A stretch of 64,000 nt of DNA from Chroococcidiopsis sp. TS-821 (GCF_002939305.1 NZ_MVDI01000001.1:1426001-1490000); one strand, 5' to 3'. Shown: positions 7,946-17,943, counted from the stretch's first letter. The notes: generated by a model not told the origin, from the sequence alone. Program-made: numbers and translations.

Positions 7946-8941
7946 CTATCCGTGTCGCTGCTGATGCCAACGCCAAGCATGACTAATGATATCTTTTAAG
8001 TCAGAGTATTGGGGTTTCCAATCTAAAATTTTTCTCGCTTTCTCGCTACTGCCAACGAGAATAGGAGGGTCTCCAGGACGGCGATCGCTACTTTCAACTT
8101 TAATATCTTTACCAGTAACAGTTTTGGCGGTATCGATCACCTCTTTCACTGAGAAACCACTGCCGTTCCCTAGATTAAAAACTGTCGTTTCTCCCCCTTG
8201 CAGCAAATATTCCAAACCCAGGATATGCGCGTCGGCAAGATCCATGACGTGAATATAGTCTCTAACACAGGTTCCATCACTCGTAGGATAATCTGTGCCA
8301 TAGATCGATACTGATTGCCTTTGACCCAGAGCAGTCTGTAAGACGAGTGGAATCAGGTGCGTCTCTGGGTTGTGGTCTTCTCCTAGCAAACCATCAGGAT
8401 CGGCTCCAGCAGCATTGAAGTAGCGAAAACACACTGACTTTAAACCGTAAGCATGACTAAAGTCGCTGAGAATTCTTTCTACCATCAATTTAGAGGCACC
8501 GTATGGATTTATGGGATTCTGGGGGTGATCCTCAGTAATCGGAATTTGGTGTGGGATACCATAGGTAGCACAAGTCGAGGAAAAGACGAACTTATCTACA
8601 GATGCTGCCAGCATGGCTTCTAATAAAGTTAGAGTGCCGATGACATTGTTGCGATAGTACTTCGCTGGTTCGGTTACTGACTCTCCCACATAAGCGTAGG
8701 CAGAAAAGTGCATTACTGCAGCAATTTTTTTTGTGGCAAAGAGTTCATCGAGCAGCGCGCGATCGTTGGTATCTCCCACAATTAGCTCTACCTGCAGTTT
8801 TTCTACTAAATCTTGATGCCCGTACACCAAGTTATCAAGAACGACTACCTCATATCCAGCACGTTGCAGTGCCATTACTGCGTGGGAGCCGATGTAGCCT
8901 GCTCCTCCAGTAACTAAAATCGTCTGCTTAACTGGCAGCAT
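7946..8941 (-). CDS. galE: UDP-glucose 4-epimerase
   Basis: Cytoplasmic NAD-dependent enzyme interconverting UDP-glucose and UDP-galactose, feeding galactose into surface glycans and galactolipids. 331 residues, the usual GalE length. ILVTGGAGYIGSHAV is the NAD-binding loop; FSSTCATYG and NPYGASKLMVE hold the catalytic Ser and Tyr-x3-Lys; RYFNAAGADPDG and RDYIHVMDLA are strong GalE landmarks. ATG at 8941. It lies among sugar transferase and GT4 genes, consistent with precursor supply. Substrate could include N-acetylated sugars; sequence alone does not decide. Confidence 0.93.
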   Translation of the reverse strand: MLPVKQTILVTGGAGYIGSHAVMALQRAGYEVVVLDNLVYGHQDLVEKLQVELIVGDTNDRALLDELFATKKIAAVMHFSAYAYVGESVTEPAKYYRNNVIGTLTLLEAMLAASVDKFVFSSTCATYGIPHQIPITEDHPQNPINPYGASKLMVERILSDFSHAYGLKSVCFRYFNAAGADPDGLLGEDHNPETHLIPLVLQTALGQRQSVSIYGTDYPTSDGTCVRDYIHVMDLADAHILGLEYLLQGGETTVFNLGNGSGFSVKEVIDTAKTVTGKDIKVESSDRRPGDPPILVGSSEKARKILDWKPQYSDLKDIISHAWRWHQQRHG

Positions 8942-9183
8942 TTGTTTTTTGGCTTAGCATTACTCACTACTGGTGCTGAGTATACCTGATACAGCTGTAG
9001 TCGCACTCTTCACATTAATTTAATTTCGAGCAGAAATTCTAGGCGACTTCTACTGAAAGTTGCATACAATAGCAGAGAAGGTTGAGCTAGCAGCAATGTA
9101 CGCTGGCAATTTGTTGCACTATCCAAGAGCAAAGGCTACGTATCTGGGTTGATGATGTCTTTGATTTAGCAAGCGCGTCATAA

Positions 9184-9702
9184 CTATTTTGCTGTAGCTG
9201 TGGTTTCGTATTGAATTGCAATAAAATTCTGCACCACATTCAACTCTAAATACTTGCGTTTTACATGCGATGGTAAATGCTTAAAATCTTTAATAACTCT
9301 TCTGCAATGTACGCTGCCACATCCGCATTGCATTACCCAATAATCTTCATCCATCGTTGTAGAATAGTCGAAGTATATCTCCTCACCTGCACGGATATGC
9401 CTCAGGGCTACTAAGTCTACATCATTTTTAATTCCAGCATTAGGATCGCAAGAATGATTGACGAACCGACCTGGCGGTTCTAAATTGACATACAAGTTTT
9501 TGCCTATTTGTAGCGGATCGCCTTCGTACCTTGGAGCTTTGAGAATTGCTTTGTCAAAATCAATAATATCGCCAGTAAATTTTAAAATTGTTTCTCCTAA
9601 AGCAATATTTCTTCTAGCAAAGAGTCCTTGACCAAATTTACTCTTGCCAATGTAGAACTTTTCCTTTTTAGCCAAGCGAACAACTTTAGATAATTCTATC
9701 AT
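9184..9702 (-). CDS. SET-domain protein-lysine methyltransferase-like protein with post-SET motif
   Basis: About 172 residues from the ATG at 9702; a longer frame would need TTG at 9732. It is nearly a bare SET domain, the S-adenosylmethionine-dependent lysine methyltransferase fold best known from eukaryotic histone modifiers. KFGQGLFARRNI is the N-terminal cofactor motif, RFVNHSCDPNAG the NHSC pseudoknot motif and AGEEIYFDYS the second pseudoknot strand with its catalytic tyrosine. CGCGSVHCRRVI is a post-SET C-x-C-x4-C motif that with the NHSC cysteine can bind one zinc. No pre-SET domain and no secretion signal, so it should act on a cytoplasmic protein. Flanked by galE and 0.7 kb of non-coding DNA. 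Target unknown. Confidence 0.85.
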   Translation of the reverse strand: MIELSKVVRLAKKEKFYIGKSKFGQGLFARRNIALGETILKFTGDIIDFDKAILKAPRYEGDPLQIGKNLYVNLEPPGRFVNHSCDPNAGIKNDVDLVALRHIRAGEEIYFDYSTTMDEDYWVMQCGCGSVHCRRVIKDFKHLPSHVKRKYLELNVVQNFIAIQYETTATAK

Positions 9703-10438
9703 TTTATCCCAAATATGCGATTGAGTGGGCAAATCGTTACGGAATCAGAAATGATGAAAACTTAATGTTTCTGTTCATCAAAAATCATTGTTGATGAATC
9801 TTTTTGTGTTATGAATTTCTGCCTTTTGGTTACATATAAGCTGTGAAATATCAAGATTCAATGATTTTTTAGATTGCATAACATCTCAGTTTCGTGGACG
9901 GCAAAACAATTATTTTGCGTCAACGGAAAATTATCGAGCTTGTATTTCAGCCTTAACGATGTGCTTGACAAAGTATTTTTCGCTGAACAAGGTCAATTTA
10001 ACGCTATCTTTATTGAGATACAATCGTGAATTTACTGATAGGATTTGAACTCAGTAAAAGCTTCATTCAGTGTATTCACCGTACTTAATAAATCTTTATA
10101 CGAATGACTTAAGAAAACAATAAGCTAAACAAGCATTTGTTTACTTTAGCGACAGCTTATAAGTGAAAATAAACTATTACTAAGTGTTAGATATCAAAAA
10201 AATATTAGACGAATTCAAAGTAGTAAACTGAAGATTGTAACAAGTATGCTCTAGGAAAAAACAATCGTAATTTTACGGATATTTTACTAGGATCAATTGC
10301 GAATTACCCCTAATTAGGGTAGATGTACGGTAGTGAAGAGCAAAGTTTGATGGTTCTTTGGGTATTATGAATCAGAATAATATTTGAAAGTGAGGATGCG
10401 TTCTGCTAGTTTTTGATTTAATCCCTTAGATTGCACAC
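9703..10438. other. Non-coding interval, about 735 bp
   Basis: Separates two divergent genes (SET protein and GGDEF/EAL protein). No acceptable reading frame. Two dyads are visible: GAC-G-GCAAAA mirrored by TTTTGC-GTC around CAATTA (about 9896-9921), and TACCC mirrored by GGGTA around an AT-rich centre (10305-10321), the latter about 120 bases before the GGDEF/EAL start. They may be regulator sites; no consensus recognised. Confidence 0.5.
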
Positions 10439-13400
10439 ATGACACTTAGGAAAAAAACACTATTACTAATTACTGTCACGCTCGTCAGTCTAATTGGGGT
10501 TATTTACGCTACATCATCAGCACTTTTGTTACGTGGTTTTTCGAGGTTAGAAGAGCAAGATGCTCGTTACAACGTTAAAAGAGTACAGGACGCGTTATCA
10601 GACGAAATTGCCAAACTGAGTTTAACAGCACGCGACTGGGCAGAATGGGACGAAACATACGCCTTTGTAGAAGATTTTAATCAGAAATACATCAAAACTT
10701 ATCTTAGTGATGTCAGCATCAATCGGTTAAGGCTAAATTTGATGCTTTACGTTCACGTATCTGGAAGAATTATTTTTGACAAGGGCTATGATTTGGAACG
10801 TAGAGAGGCGATTGATCTTTTACCCAGCTTTCGAAAACATCTTGCCGCAAGAACAGTTATAGAACATTCAAGTATCAAAAGTTCCATATTAGGGCTGGTA
10901 ATGCTACCTGAAGGTGCAATGATGATTGCCTCAAAACCGATTCTTGATAGTGAAAGTCGCGGTCCGATTCGAGGAACCCTGATTATGGGTCGTTACTTAG
11001 ATAATGTGGCGATCGCAAAGCTAGCTGAACAGACTCATTTATCGGTAAGGATGTATCGCTTTGACGATAGACAAGTACCGCGCGATATTCAACGCGTGCG
11101 TTTTGCCCTTAGAGATTTACCTCAAGAGTCGATCTTAGTACGACCACTTGACGAACAAACAATTGCCGGATACGCAGTTCTTAAAGATATCTATGGCAAT
11201 CCAGCACTATTACTACGTGTAGATGCACCGAGATTAGTTTATCAACAAGGTCAAGCAAGTGTTCGTCATCTTGTGTTGTCTTTGGCGATCGTTGGGTTGA
11301 TGTTTGCGGTGGCAACGCTTTTATTATTAGAAAAACTGATCTTATCGCGCCTATCGCGGTTGAGTGCGGATGTTCACGATATTGGCAGAAGTGGCGATCT
11401 TACAGCACGCGTGTTGCCAATTCTGGGACAAGACGAATTATCCAACTTAGCCGGTACAATCAATGAAATGTTAGAAGCGTTGGAACATTCGATTGAAGAG
11501 CAACGCCAGAGCCAAGAACGCTATCACAAATACGATAAAGTTCTTGCTGAGCTAGCCAAGCACAAAATGCTCGATTGCAGCGATTTACACATTAATTTAC
11601 AAGAAATTACTGAAGCTGCAGCACATACACTAGCGGTAGAACGCGTTGGCGTGTGGTTATATGATGACGAACTGTATAAAAAACTCCGTTGCATCGACTT
11701 GTATCGCAAAAGTCTTGACGAGCATTCTCAAGGGGCGGAATTAGCCGCAGCCCACTATCCTACCTACTTTAAAGCACTACAAGAAGAAAGAACAATCGCT
11801 ACTTGTGATGCACGCTGCGATCCCCGAACAAAAGAACTGGCAAAATTGTATCTCAATGCCCATGGTATTGTCTCCATGTTGGATGCACCAATTTGGCTAG
11901 GCGGGCAAATGGTAGGAGTTGTGTGTCACGAACACGTAGGTTCTACACACCACTGGAGTATTGAGGAAAAAAATTTTGCAGCTTCCATCGCTGATTTAAT
12001 ATCGGTGATTTTAGAGGCGTGCGAACGGAAGCGATCGCAAGAAGCGTTACGCAAAGCACACGACGATCTAGAAATTAGAGTACGCGAAAGAACCGCAGAA
12101 CTCGCGCAAATCAACCAAGAGTTACAAGCAGAAATTACGGAACGTACGCTAGTAGAAGAAAAATTACTCTACGAAGCTTTTCATGACTCGCTGACAGGCT
12201 TACCTAACCGAACATTATTCATGCAACGCTTAGGACACGCCTTGGTTCGCGCCAAAAGACGCAGTCATTATTTATTCGCTGTCTTATTTTTAGATTTAGA
12301 CCGCTTCAAATTAGTTAATGATAGTCTGGGTCACTTAGTTGGCGATCAATTACTGATTGCATTCGTCCGCAGATTAGAGGTTTGTTTGCGCTCTACAGAT
12401 ACCGTTGCTCGCTTGGGCGGTGATGAGTTTGTCATCTTGCTCGACGACATGAAGGATATTAAAGATGCAACTCTAGTAGCCGAACGAATTCAAAAAGAAC
12501 TCACACTACCATTTAACCTCAACGGACACGAAGTTTTCATCACCGCAAGTATTGGCATTGCATTGAGTACGACTGGCTACGATCAAGCTGAAGATATTCT
12601 GCGTGATGCTGATACAGTTATGTATCGTGCTAAATCGCTTGGTAAAGCACGTCATGCAGTATTTGATAAAGATATGCATACACGCGCAGTGGCTTTATTG
12701 CAATTAGAAAATGATTTACGACGCGCTGTAGAACGTCAAGAATTACTCATTTATTACCAGCCAATTGTCTCGCTACATAATAATCAACTTAGCGGTTTTG
12801 AAGCATTGCTGCGGTGGAACCATCCAACGCGCGGTACGATCTCACCTGCAGAATTTATCCCTGTTGCTGAAGAAACAGGCTTGATTGTTCCTATCGGCTA
12901 CTGGGTACTTCATCAAGCTTGTCACCAGACACGTATTTGGCAAGAACAATTTACAGCGCTCCCAGCTTTAACAATTAATGTGAATTGTTCGGGTAAACAG
13001 TTCGCACAACCCGACTTAACTAAACAAATTGACCGGATCTTATGCGAGACTGGCTTAAACGGAATAAGTTTAAATATCGAAATTACAGAAAGTGTCTTAA
13101 TCGAAAATGCGGACTTAGCAGCGAAGATGTTACAGCAATTGAAAGATTTGGGAATTCAATTGTACATTGATGACTTTGGAACAGGCTATTCTTCGCTCAG
13201 CTATCTTCATAACTTTCCTATTGATGCTTTGAAAATTGACCGTTCTTTTATTAAGCGAATGGGAAGTCCTAATGAAAAGACCGAAATAGTCTACACTATT
13301 ACGCAAATGGCTCATAACTTAAATATGAAGGTTGTTGCCGAAGGAATTGAAACTTCTGAGCAACTTCGGCAACTTCAGAGCATTGGGTGTGAGTATGGTC

Positions 13401-13474
13401 AAGGTTTTTTATTTTCTCAACCCTTACAAACAGAAGCAGCTACTGCCTTCATTCAAAGTAGCATTTGTGTATAA
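10439..13474 (+). CDS. CHASE4-HAMP-GAF-GGDEF-EAL c-di-GMP turnover protein
   Basis: A 1011-residue membrane sensor for cyclic di-GMP. Order: transmembrane helix (about 8-31), extracytoplasmic CHASE4-type sensor (about 45-230, with the family pattern RDWAEWDETYAF), second transmembrane helix (about 280-302), HAMP linker (300-355), GAF domain (about 385-535), a coiled-coil linker (535-580), GGDEF cyclase (about 580-735, intact GGDEF near 659) and EAL phosphodiesterase (about 750-1000). The EAL motif (GFEALLRW, near 787) and DDFGTGYSSLSYL keep the metal-binding residues, so both activities could work, with the ratio set by the sensors. It may link an external signal to motility, biofilm or polysaccharide export, which is inferred. 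Isolated gene with a long upstream non-coding region. Confidence 0.92.
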   Translation: MTLRKKTLLLITVTLVSLIGVIYATSSALLLRGFSRLEEQDARYNVKRVQDALSDEIAKLSLTARDWAEWDETYAFVEDFNQKYIKTYLSDVSINRLRLNLMLYVHVSGRIIFDKGYDLERREAIDLLPSFRKHLAARTVIEHSSIKSSILGLVMLPEGAMMIASKPILDSESRGPIRGTLIMGRYLDNVAIAKLAEQTHLSVRMYRFDDRQVPRDIQRVRFALRDLPQESILVRPLDEQTIAGYAVLKDIYGNPALLLRVDAPRLVYQQGQASVRHLVLSLAIVGLMFAVATLLLLEKLILSRLSRLSADVHDIGRSGDLTARVLPILGQDELSNLAGTINEMLEALEHSIEEQRQSQERYHKYDKVLAELAKHKMLDCSDLHINLQEITEAAAHTLAVERVGVWLYDDELYKKLRCIDLYRKSLDEHSQGAELAAAHYPTYFKALQEERTIATCDARCDPRTKELAKLYLNAHGIVSMLDAPIWLGGQMVGVVCHEHVGSTHHWSIEEKNFAASIADLISVILEACERKRSQEALRKAHDDLEIRVRERTAELAQINQELQAEITERTLVEEKLLYEAFHDSLTGLPNRTLFMQRLGHALVRAKRRSHYLFAVLFLDLDRFKLVNDSLGHLVGDQLLIAFVRRLEVCLRSTDTVARLGGDEFVILLDDMKDIKDATLVAERIQKELTLPFNLNGHEVFITASIGIALSTTGYDQAEDILRDADTVMYRAKSLGKARHAVFDKDMHTRAVALLQLENDLRRAVERQELLIYYQPIVSLHNNQLSGFEALLRWNHPTRGTISPAEFIPVAEETGLIVPIGYWVLHQACHQTRIWQEQFTALPALTINVNCSGKQFAQPDLTKQIDRILCETGLNGISLNIEITESVLIENADLAAKMLQQLKDLGIQLYIDDFGTGYSSLSYLHNFPIDALKIDRSFIKRMGSPNEKTEIVYTITQMAHNLNMKVVAEGIETSEQLRQLQSIGCEYGQGFLFSQPLQTEAATAFIQSSICV

Positions 13475-13497
13475 TACAAATTGGTATTTTGCACTGT

Positions 13498-13547
13498 TAT
13501 TAGTTAGTGGTTAATGACTAGTTACTAGTTGCTAGTTACTCTTGGCT
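13498..13547. repeat. Degenerate TAGTNACTAGT repeat array
   Basis: Intergenic DNA between two convergent genes built from imperfect copies of TAGTTACTAGT/TAGTGGTTAATGAC. The same unit occurs near 34861-34886, 35303-35380 and 56113-56140 in this window, always between genes. Confidence 0.5.
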
Positions 13548-13565
13548 TTGCTATAAGTATTACTT

Positions 13566-15731
13566 TTAACTATTACTTTTAACTGCTTTCATAGATAAAC
13601 CAATTCGTTTTTGTTTTTCGTTAACGTCTAAAACCTTCACTCGCACAATTTGCCCAACTTTAACAATTTGTTTTGGATCGCTGACGAAGCGCTCTGATAG
13701 CTGCGAAATGTGAACTAAACCATTTTCGTGAACGCCAATATCAACAAAAGCACCAAAGTTAGCGACGTTTGTCACAATACCTTCTAATTCCATACCAACT
13801 TTGAGATCGCTAATTTCTTTAATTCCTGCTTTAAAAGTTGCATATTTAAATTCAGCGCGCGGATCTCTTCCTGGTTTTTCTAATTCGCTAATAATATCGC
13901 GTAAGGTGGGTTCGCCAACGGTTTCAGTTACATACTTTTTCAAGGAAATCGATTTGAGCTTTTGAGCGTTTTGAGTAATATTTACGGGAGATATATTTAA
14001 ATCTGCGGCGATCGCTTCGACAACACCGTAACTTTCAGGATGAACAGCGGTATTGTCTAAAGGATTTTCCCCACCACGAATTCTTAAAAAACCAGCAGCT
14101 TGCTCAAACGCTTTTGGTCCTAGCTTCGGAACTTTCAGTAACTCGCGACGCTGTTTGAAAGCACCGTTTTGATTGCGATAGGTAACAATATTATTAGCAA
14201 CTGTTGGACTAATTCCTGCAACAAAAGTTAATAGTTCTTTAGAAGCAGTATTGAGATCGACACCAACGTAGTTAACACAGCTTTCTACGGTTTCGTCAAG
14301 TTTCTTTTTAAGTAACTTTTGATCGACATCGTGTTGATATTGTCCAACACCAATTGACTTAGGATCAATTTTTACTAACTCGGCTAGAGGGTCTTGCAAG
14401 CGGCGACCGATACTAATTGCACCGCGTACGGTAACATCAAGGTCGGGAAATTCTGCAATGGCAACTTGACTTGCTGAGTAAATCGACGCGCCCGACTCAT
14501 TGACGATAACTTTGATGGGTTTGCGTTCGATTGTAGCTAAAACTTCTGATACAAATTCATCAGTTTCGCGGCTAGCTGTACCGTTACCAATTGCAATTAG
14601 TTCGATTTTATATTTTTCGATTAACTTTTTAAGTGTGTTTGCAGCTTGCGATCGCTCATTGGCTGAAGCGTGTGGAAAGATCGCCTGATACTCTAAAAAC
14701 TTTCCTGTTTCATCTAGCACTGCAACTTTACACCCAGTACGAAAACCAGGATCGATAGCCAGTGTGGGCTTCATTCCTGCTGGTGGAGATAGTAGTAACT
14801 CTCTCAAATTTGTTTCAAAGGTTTTAATCGATTCGATATCAGCTTCGGCTTTCTTTTGGGCAATGACTTCACTTATTAAAGACGCTTTCATTAAACGGTT
14901 AAATGCATCTTTGAGCATTGCGCGGTAGAAATCGCGAACTTCTGGAACTTTCGTTTTGATTTCTCGTGCAGCTAAAGTCGCGAATATTTCCGATTCATCG
15001 AACGCTAGTTCTAAATTTAAAACTTTTTCCTTTTCACCACGTAGTAGTGCTAGAAGAGTATGCGGGGCTATCGCTTTTACTCTAACGCTAAAATTTCGGT
15101 AAGTTTCAAACTTAGTGGTTCCTTCAGGATACTCTTTTTTAATTTGAGATTTAAATACGCCGTTTTCAACGAGATAATCTCGAATATAGGCGCGTAAATC
15201 AGCTTTTTCCGAAACTTCTTCGGCTAGAATATCAGCAGCACCATTGAGTGCGTCTGCGGCTGTTTTAACGTCTTTTTCTTCGGAAATATAATCTACGGCA
15301 ACTTTTTCTAATGAGGCGACCGTAGCAGTTCTTGAATTTAAAGATTTAATATATGCTGCTAGTGGTTCTAATCCCTTTTCTCTCGCGATCGTTGCTTTTG
15401 TCCTTCGTTTTGGTCGATACGGAAGATAGAGATCTTCTAATTCAGTCTTTTGCAAACACGTTTCTATTTTGTGTTTCAGTTCATCGGTGAGTTTACCAGC
15501 GGAAGCGATCGCATCTAAGATTGTTGTCTTTCTTGCTTCTAATTCTGTTAAATATGCGTACCTTTCTGCTAATTCGCGCAGTTGTACTTCATTCATCTCC
15601 CCAGTGCGTTCTTTGCGGTAACGCGCAATAAAAGGAATCGTCGCACCTTCGGCAAATAATTCAAGTGCGTTTTCAACTTGGAAAGGTTTAAGTGATAATT
15701 CTTGTGCTAAAACTTGCGAAATATTCAACAT
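13566..15731 (-). CDS. tex: Tex family S1-domain RNA-binding protein
   Basis: About 721 residues from the ATG at 15731. The frame can be extended to 15833, but the upstream part covers an intergenic GAGGTC-type repeat, while LNISQVLAQELSLKP matches the usual N-terminus. Tex-like proteins bind nucleic acid and are linked to transcription and RNA turnover. Landmarks: TIPFIARYRKERTGEMNE near the N-terminus, LEDLYLPYRPKRRTKAT, the YqgF/RNase H-like segment LAIDPGFRTGCKVAV, helix-hairpin-helix KVPKLGPKAFEQAAGFLRI, and a C-terminal S1 domain from GMELEGIVTNVANFGAFVD to the end. Divergent from mnmE with 124 bases between. Length is close to the family norm. Confidence 0.93.
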   Translation of the reverse strand: MLNISQVLAQELSLKPFQVENALELFAEGATIPFIARYRKERTGEMNEVQLRELAERYAYLTELEARKTTILDAIASAGKLTDELKHKIETCLQKTELEDLYLPYRPKRRTKATIAREKGLEPLAAYIKSLNSRTATVASLEKVAVDYISEEKDVKTAADALNGAADILAEEVSEKADLRAYIRDYLVENGVFKSQIKKEYPEGTTKFETYRNFSVRVKAIAPHTLLALLRGEKEKVLNLELAFDESEIFATLAAREIKTKVPEVRDFYRAMLKDAFNRLMKASLISEVIAQKKAEADIESIKTFETNLRELLLSPPAGMKPTLAIDPGFRTGCKVAVLDETGKFLEYQAIFPHASANERSQAANTLKKLIEKYKIELIAIGNGTASRETDEFVSEVLATIERKPIKVIVNESGASIYSASQVAIAEFPDLDVTVRGAISIGRRLQDPLAELVKIDPKSIGVGQYQHDVDQKLLKKKLDETVESCVNYVGVDLNTASKELLTFVAGISPTVANNIVTYRNQNGAFKQRRELLKVPKLGPKAFEQAAGFLRIRGGENPLDNTAVHPESYGVVEAIAADLNISPVNITQNAQKLKSISLKKYVTETVGEPTLRDIISELEKPGRDPRAEFKYATFKAGIKEISDLKVGMELEGIVTNVANFGAFVDIGVHENGLVHISQLSERFVSDPKQIVKVGQIVRVKVLDVNEKQKRIGLSMKAVKSNS

Positions 15732-15779
15732 CAGGCGTGTAATTTTAATAGCAAATAACAAACTATCAAGATAAATTTT

Positions 15780-15812
15780 CTGACCTCCAACCTCTAACCT
15801 CCGACCTCTCTT
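15780..15812. repeat. Degenerate GAGGTC-type repeat
   Basis: TGACCTCCAACCTCTAACCT and following bases: imperfect tandem copies of an 8-base ACCTCNNA unit, read as GAGGTCNGAGG on the other strand. Related tracts occur near 19489-19512, 21597-21632 and 54712-54735. Confidence 0.5.
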
Positions 15813-15855
15813 AAAATGTTTAGCATAGTGCAAAGAACTTCAGTTCAACGAAAGC

Positions 15856-17235
15856 GTGACATACGAGGGACTAGGAACAACGATCGCGGCGATCGCAACT
15901 GCTATTGTGCCACAACAAGGCAGTGTGGGTATTGTGCGGGTATCTGGTACGGAAAGTTTAGCGATTGCGCAAGCGTTATTTCACGCCCCTGGGCGACAAA
16001 TTTGGGAATCACACCGCATTCTCTATGGTTATATTCGCGATCCCCAAACCAAACAAGTTGTCGATGAAGCACTTCTACTGATTATGCAAGCACCGCGTTC
16101 TTATACACGCGAAGATGTTGTGGAGTTTCATTGTCATGGTGGCATTATGGCAGTGCAGCAGGTATTACAGTTGTGTTTAGCACAAGGCGCAAGACTCGCA
16201 CAGCCTGGAGAATTTACCTTACGTGCCTTTTTGAATGGTAGACTCGACCTGACTCAAGCCGAAAGCATTGCTGATTTAGTAGGAGCGCGATCGCCGCAAG
16301 CAGCTCAATCTGCATTGGCTGGATTACAAGGTAAATTAGCGCATCCGATTCGTCAATTGCGCGCTAAATGCTTAGACCTTCTTGCGGAAATTGAAGCGCG
16401 TATCGATTTTGAGGAAGATTTGCCGCCGCTGGATTATACTGAAATAGTATCGCAACTTGCAGAAGTTTTAGCACGAGTCACGCAAATATTAGCAACAGCA
16501 GATCGCGGTGAACTGTTGCGGAGCGGTTTAAAAGTCGCGATTGTCGGGCGTCCGAATGTAGGAAAATCAAGTTTACTCAATGCGTGGAGTCGCAGCGATC
16601 GCGCGATCGTGACCGATTTACCAGGGACAACGCGCGATGTTGTTGAGTCGCAGTTAGTCGTGGGTGGTATTCCAATACAAGTATTAGATACTGCTGGCAT
16701 TCGAGCGACTGAAGACCAAGTAGAGAAAATTGGTGTTGAGCGATCGCTTGCTAGCGCTGCGGTGGCGGATTTAGTATTGCTGACTATCGATGCAACTGCG
16801 GGTTGGACGACGGCGGATGCAGAAATTTATCAAAAAGTACAACATCGTCCGTTGATATTAGTTATTAATAAAACTGACTTAGCTTCAGCAGAAGCCGTGA
16901 AATATCCAAATAGCATAAGTTACGTTGTGACAACTGCGGCGGCTAAAAATCAAGGTATTGAAGATTTGGAACAAGTTATTTTAACGGCAGTCCACACCGG
17001 AAAAGTTTACTCAGCCGATACCGACTTAGCAATTAATCAGCGTCAAGCCGCTGCGCTGACTCGTGCTAAAGCTTCTTTAGAGCAAGTACAACTCACAATC
17101 AAACAGCAATTACCTCTAGATTTTTGGACGATTGATTTGCGAGGGGCTATTCAAGCTTTAGGAGAAATCACCGGAGAAGAAGTTACCGAGTCAGTTCTCG
17201 ATCGGATTTTTAGTCGGTTTTGTATTGGAAAGTAA
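15856..17235 (+). CDS. mnmE: tRNA uridine-5-carboxymethylaminomethyl(34) synthesis GTPase MnmE
   Basis: A 459-residue GTPase that with MnmG modifies U34 of certain tRNAs. The N-terminal folate-binding domain holds [10 protein letters not shown] and [19 protein letters not shown] helical domain is interrupted by the G domain: G1 [12 protein letters not shown] (about 230), G3 DTAG in VLDTAGIR, and G4 NKTD. It ends in FCIGK, the C-terminal motif with the cysteine needed for function. Start is GTG at 15856; tex is divergent. All motifs intact and full length, so a functional housekeeping gene. Confidence 0.96.
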   Translation: MTYEGLGTTIAAIATAIVPQQGSVGIVRVSGTESLAIAQALFHAPGRQIWESHRILYGYIRDPQTKQVVDEALLLIMQAPRSYTREDVVEFHCHGGIMAVQQVLQLCLAQGARLAQPGEFTLRAFLNGRLDLTQAESIADLVGARSPQAAQSALAGLQGKLAHPIRQLRAKCLDLLAEIEARIDFEEDLPPLDYTEIVSQLAEVLARVTQILATADRGELLRSGLKVAIVGRPNVGKSSLLNAWSRSDRAIVTDLPGTTRDVVESQLVVGGIPIQVLDTAGIRATEDQVEKIGVERSLASAAVADLVLLTIDATAGWTTADAEIYQKVQHRPLILVINKTDLASAEAVKYPNSISYVVTTAAAKNQGIEDLEQVILTAVHTGKVYSADTDLAINQRQAAALTRAKASLEQVQLTIKQQLPLDFWTIDLRGAIQALGEITGEEVTESVLDRIFSRFCIGK

Positions 17236-17338
17236 TTTATTTAATTTGTCTAAATATTTGGATTGCTTGTGTAGGTTGGTAATGGATAATTGGTAATAGG
17301 AAGTTCTAATAAGTCATTAAACTTGCTCGCATTTTATC

Positions 17339-17805
17339 TCAAGCATTAAGATCGATACCTTCATAAAGTTCAGCAATCTGAATTTGAAAGTCAAAAGCAT
17401 TAAAAGATAGCGTTACTTTGGAATTTTCGTATTCTGATTCTTTTAAACAGCAAAATGTCAAATAGAAAATCAGGAGCTATACTTGGTACTCTATCAGGAG
17501 AGCTATAGAATTCATTTTTAGTTACTTGCAAAACTACTCTATCTTCATAAACAATTTTAGGTGGGTTAGTGCAAAAAGGATTGTAAGGGGCTATAGCTTC
17601 CAAATTGTCCTCCCTACTTCCCGAACTCATTTCGTAGACTGAATCTACTGTTATCACCGCCATACTGACTATACGAGTTGCAAATAGAGTCGCGATGATA
17701 CTAATCGCTAGAAACTAACCCTAAATAATTACCATCTCCAGCTACAAGATAAGCGTTACCACCAATCGACAAGAGGAATGACTGAAGATCCAGATCAATT
17801 GGAAA
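17339..17805 (-). pseudogene. Decayed gene of the repeat-bearing FGxYGSxYS hypothetical family
   Basis: Reading the minus strand from about 17805 gives GGNAYLVAGDGNYLGLVSSD, an in-frame TAG (17701-17703), then YHRDSICNSYSQYGGDNSRF and SLRNEFGK, a second in-frame TAG (17614-17616), then GGQFGSYSP. The next frame continues with PYNPFCTNPPKIVYEDRVVL and TKNEFYS. Together these match a known but uncharacterised bacterial pattern: an initial glycine-rich strand (FLGxL), repeated SIxNxYGxYGSxYS units, then NPPxIV and a TVNxY-like strand. At least two nonsense codons and one frameshift show decay. A further shift near the 3' end opens ELYEGIDLNA before TGA at 17339. No start codon is obvious. A stretch of 87 codons inside it looks like an intact gene but is only the last part. 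Confidence 0.6.
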
Positions 17806-17943
17806 TACCTACTCACTATAGAAAAGCTCAAGAAAGAATAATTTTTATAAGTTTATGTATTAGATCGCCCTAGCCGCTATAGTTAAGATACCCAACTTAA
17901 TTTATTTAATATCATAAAAGTTCCAAATATATAAGCTAATTCG

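Noticed and set aside
9703-9732. TTG start for the SET protein
   Set aside because: An ATG ten codons later fits the domain start; the TTG has no supporting ribosome binding site.
15732-15833. Longer N-terminus for Tex
   Set aside because: The added codons lie in a GAGGTC-type repeat and lack family similarity.
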